Made by a program: the position numbers and the translations under genes | Shown here: piece by piece, positions 61,615-64,000 of the stretch | Layout: each line of letters begins with the position of its first letter | Position numbering within the stretch: the stretch's first letter is position 1 | Origin: an uncultured Christensenella sp. | Lineage (GTDB): Bacteria; Bacillota; Clostridia; Christensenellales; Borkfalkiaceae | DNA length: 64,000 nt | NCBI GenBank assembly: GCA_910577555.1 | Contig: CAJTLF010000002.1 | Coordinates: 69,367-133,366, forward strand | Direction of reading: 5' to 3' | Notes under the pieces: generated by a model | Database searches by the model: none | The model's input: only the letters and a program-made list of their open reading frames with translations | What the model was told of the DNA's origin: nothing

Positions 61615-63287
61615 TAGAATACAATCAACAGAATACGGGTTGCTTTGATTTGGGAGGTAAAAGATTGAAATCAAAGCATAACAATTACATAGTAGGAATT
61701 TACGTCAGATTAAGCCGTGATGACGAGCGAGCAGGCGAATCATTGTCTATCGAAAACCAAAAGATGCTATTGACAAAGTACATAGCGGATAAAGGGTGGA
61801 AGCTTCACGACGTTTACGTAGATGACGGAATATCCGGAACAACGTTTGACCGCGACGGGGTCCAAAGGCTGTTAAATGATGCCAAAAGCGGAGTTATTAA
61901 TACAATAGTTGTAAAAGATTTATCTCGTTTCGGCAGAAATTATATTCAAGTCGGACAATACATAGACTATATATTTCCTTCTTTCGGAATTCGGTTTATT
62001 GCAGTCAGCGATAATATCGATACAGCGGGAGCAAATTCAACCGCAATGGATATGATGCCTATTACTAACGTTTTCAATGAATGGTACGCGGCAAACACAA
62101 GCAGGAAAGTTCGTGCGATATTTACGGCAAATGCAAAAATGGGCAAAAGTAATATGTCGCACGCGCCTTACGGATATTTATTCGGTAACGATAGTAAAAG
62201 AACATACGTCGTAAACGAAGAAGTGAGCGGCATCGTTAAGCGAATATTCGAGTTAAGAGCAAAGGGAATTTCTCCCGGACAGATTGCGGAAATATTTAAT
62301 GCAGAGAAAATTCTTACTCCGCGCGATTACCTGGTTAAACAGACAGGCAAGTATTTGTCGGCTCAAAGTAATCATCTTTGGACACAACTTTGCGTGCGTA
62401 AGATTTTGCAAAATCCTGCTTATATCGGTAATCTCGCATTGCAACGCAGAACTACGATTTCGTATAAAAATCATAAAGCGGTTTTGCGCCCCGAAGAAGA
62501 CTGGATAGTTACTGAAAATGCACATCCTGCAATTATTTCAAAGGAACTTTGGGATAGGGTAAAGGAAGTTGAAAAGTCTGTAAGTCAAGGTAAAAAGACG
62601 AGAACAGGTTTGGTTCATCCGCTTTCGGGATTTATGTATTGTGCGGATTGCGGTTCGAAAATGAAACTGGAATACTATTCTTTAAAGAAGAACGGTAAGA
62701 AAAGCGGTATTGTCTATACCTTCAATTGCGGTGGACATAAGCGTTACGGGAAATCGTTTTGTTTCAGCCACTATATAAAAGCCGCCGACATTGAAAAGCT
62801 GATTTGCGACGATGTAAAGAAAAGAGCGAAATTTATCATTGCAAACGAAGCGGAAGTTAAAGAGAATTTTATTTTAAAACAAACGCAATTCGTACGACGT
62901 GAGCAATTTGATAAACAAACCGAACTTGTCAACGATAAATTAAGATGCAAAAAACTTGACTTTTTGATAGAGTCGGCTTTCGAAGAAAAGCTCGAAGGAA
63001 AGATTCCTGCTGATTTGTGCGTAAAGTTAATTGAAAAGTATTCAGCCGAAAGGCAGGAGTTGGATATTAAAATCAATGAACTTGAACAAGTTTTATCTTC
63101 CGTTCAACAGGCGAACATTGATGCCGATGAGTTTATAGGAAGAATTAAGAAGCATTTGCGCGACGTTTCGGTTACGAGAGAACTTTGCTTGGAACTTATC
63201 GATAAGATAATAATCGGCGCGCCAAAAGAAAACGGACAACCGCAAAATATTGAAATTTACTATAAAATAAATTTGGATGCGGCATAA
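61611..63287 (+). CDS. Large serine recombinase, TnpX/TndX type
   Basis: 558 aa. The resolvase catalytic domain has YVRLSRDD with nucleophile Ser35, then the IENQKML, DDGISGTTFDRDG and DLSRFGRN motifs. A recombinase domain follows (about 190-300), then a zinc-ribbon (YCADCGSKM ... FNCGGHKRYGKSFCF) and a coiled coil (about 420-520). It catalyses insertion and excision of the element. Good GGGAGG site 5 bases before the ATG. Appears fully intact, unlike its neighbours. Confidence 0.94.
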   Translation: MIEYNQQNTGCFDLGGKRLKSKHNNYIVGIYVRLSRDDERAGESLSIENQKMLLTKYIADKGWKLHDVYVDDGISGTTFDRDGVQRLLNDAKSGVINTIVVKDLSRFGRNYIQVGQYIDYIFPSFGIRFIAVSDNIDTAGANSTAMDMMPITNVFNEWYAANTSRKVRAIFTANAKMGKSNMSHAPYGYLFGNDSKRTYVVNEEVSGIVKRIFELRAKGISPGQIAEIFNAEKILTPRDYLVKQTGKYLSAQSNHLWTQLCVRKILQNPAYIGNLALQRRTTISYKNHKAVLRPEEDWIVTENAHPAIISKELWDRVKEVEKSVSQGKKTRTGLVHPLSGFMYCADCGSKMKLEYYSLKKNGKKSGIVYTFNCGGHKRYGKSFCFSHYIKAADIEKLICDDVKKRAKFIIANEAEVKENFILKQTQFVRREQFDKQTELVNDKLRCKKLDFLIESAFEEKLEGKIPADLCVKLIEKYSAERQELDIKINELEQVLSSVQQANIDADEFIGRIKKHLRDVSVTRELCLELIDKIIIGAPKENGQPQNIEIYYKINLDAA

Positions 63288-63307
63288 TATACATAGTTAT
63301 ATATTAT
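63284..63307. repeat. AT-rich inverted repeat at the recombinase stop
   Basis: ATAATATA and TATATTAT arms around CATAGTTA, overlapping the stop codon. It may belong to the right end of the element or act as a weak terminator. Confidence 0.35.
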
Positions 63308-63313
63308 GGTAAA

Positions 63314-63348
63314 GGCGGAAGGTAGTCAGTCCATTTTAATCTTCCGCC
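63314..63348. repeat. Inverted repeat between recombinase and tag
   Basis: GGCGGAAG (63314-63321) and CTTCCGCC (63341-63348) with a 19-base loop. No T-run follows. Position between the element and tag makes it a candidate leader structure or element boundary. Confidence 0.4.
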
Positions 63349-63380
63349 ACCGCAAGGGAAAAGCTGTAATTGGGTGTGAT

Positions 63381-63950
63381 ATGGATAAGTGTAAAAATGA
63401 ACGGGTGGACAGGTGTTGGTGGGTTAATCTCGACAATCCGCTGTACGTGGAGTATCACGACAAAGAATGGGGAGTACCCGAACACTCGGACGAGAGACTT
63501 TTCGAGATGCTTATTCTGGAGACCTTTCAGGCGGGGCTTTCCTGGGAATGCGTATTGAATAAGCGGGAAAATTTCCGTAGGGCGTTCGACGGTTTCGACG
63601 CAGTGAAAATAAGCGATTACGACGATGAAAAGTGCGAAAGCCTGCTGTCCGAGCCTATTATAAGAAACAGGCTGAAGATAAAGGCGTGCGTGACGAACAG
63701 CCGAGTGTTTTTGGAAATTCAGAGAGAATACGGCTCTTTCGACGCGTATATATGGGGCTTTACGGGCGGCAGGACTATACTTGAAAGCTGTGATTTAAGG
63801 ACGACTTCTCCGCTGTCCGACGAGATTTCAAAGGATTTGAAAAGGCGGGGAATGAAGTTCGTGGGGTCTACGATTATTTACGCCTTTTTACAGTCGATAG
63901 GCGTTTACGACGCGCATCTCAAGGGGTGTTTTAAATATAAGGGCGAGTAG
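63381..63950 (+). CDS. tag: DNA-3-methyladenine glycosylase I
   Basis: 189-aa base-excision-repair enzyme that removes 3-methyladenine. Zinc-site residues are visible: Cys in RCWW, His in YHDKEWGVP, and the C-terminal His/Cys pair in HLKGCFKYKG. The central EMLILETFQAGLSWECVLNKR and helix-hairpin-helix region match Tag. ATG at 63381 (after GGGTG) gives the family N-terminus; the longer frame from 63306 reads through non-conserved sequence next to the element. Its higher GC and codon use resemble the core genes. Confidence 0.95.
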   Translation: MDKCKNERVDRCWWVNLDNPLYVEYHDKEWGVPEHSDERLFEMLILETFQAGLSWECVLNKRENFRRAFDGFDAVKISDYDDEKCESLLSEPIIRNRLKIKACVTNSRVFLEIQREYGSFDAYIWGFTGGRTILESCDLRTTSPLSDEISKDLKRRGMKFVGSTIIYAFLQSIGVYDAHLKGCFKYKGE

Positions 63951-64000
63951 AATTGATACATTGCGTTAATGAAAGCGGCGGGCGTTGAATTTAATTCAAC

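Larger units (their letters stand above)
59336..63307 (+). mobile_element. Mobilisable element with MobV relaxase and large serine recombinase
   Basis: About 4 kb lying between the GDPD gene and tag. It carries a structured-RNA-like region, a broken small gene, an oriT-like repeat, a MobV relaxase, a small accessory frame and a TnpX-type recombinase. The recombinase region is more AT-rich than the core genes. There is no resistance or metabolic cargo. Ends are approximate: no unambiguous att sites can be read off a single copy. Confidence 0.75.

Noticed and set aside
1..64000. CRISPR arrays, tRNA or rRNA genes
   Set aside because: No regularly spaced repeats of 25-40 bases, no cloverleaf with TTCRANYY-type arm and no rRNA signature were noticed by eye; a tRNAscan or CRISPR finder could still reveal a missed short feature.

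Overview
The window looks like chromosome of an anaerobic, endospore-forming Clostridia-type Bacillota, probably from an animal gut. The evidence is SpoIIE and SpoIIID, an LL-diaminopimelate aminotransferase, rubrerythrin, a 2-hydroxyacyl-CoA dehydratase-type activator, and a large Gram-positive glycan-utilisation locus rich in lipoproteins. A Christensenellales-like lineage would fit, but the sequence alone does not settle taxonomy.

Bases 1-31,600 are mostly core genome. They start with dapL (cut by the left edge), malQ, spoIIE and a MacB-type ABC exporter. Next comes a rearranged origin-type cluster, mnmG and dnaA leftward, recF rightward, with no dnaN between dnaA and recF. A cell-envelope/lipid/chromosome run follows: vanW-like, plsX, rnc, smc, ftsY. 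After that come rubrerythrin with two tiny overlapping reading frames, a cytidylate-kinase-like protein, an XRE regulator/lipoprotein pair, a Mbeg1-like hydrolase, a HAD phosphatase, a soluble FtsH-like AAA protease, spoIIID, and a two-gene 2-hydroxyacyl-CoA dehydratase activator/component pair.

Bases 31,600-32,360 hold an AT-rich brnT/brnA toxin-antitoxin module that seems to be transcribed as a leaderless mRNA. Bases 32,400-59,330 form one long rightward glycan locus. It contains a LacI regulator with an autoregulatory operator, a MalK-type ATPase with an exceptional insertion of about 175 residues, a membrane protein, an SGNH esterase, GH43, CBM9-like and multi-module lectin-like lipoproteins, GH3, a sugar-binding lipoprotein and two permeases, another lipoprotein, GH31, GH36, GH2, a HAD phosphatase and a glycerophosphodiester phosphodiesterase. 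Surface proteins would bind and trim a galactose-containing heteroglycan, the ABC importer would take up oligosaccharides, and the cytoplasmic GH31/GH36/GH2/GH3 enzymes would finish degradation.

Bases 59,336-63,307 are a small mobilisable element: a MobV relaxase, a TnpX-type large serine recombinase, small accessory reading frames and, at its left side, a compact region of about 360 nt with many helices that looks like a structured non-coding RNA. Three of its protein genes have intact bodies and good ribosome-binding sites but a damaged or non-canonical signal (ATA start, ACG start, early TAA). The window ends with tag (3-methyladenine DNA glycosylase). No tRNA, rRNA or CRISPR array was seen.
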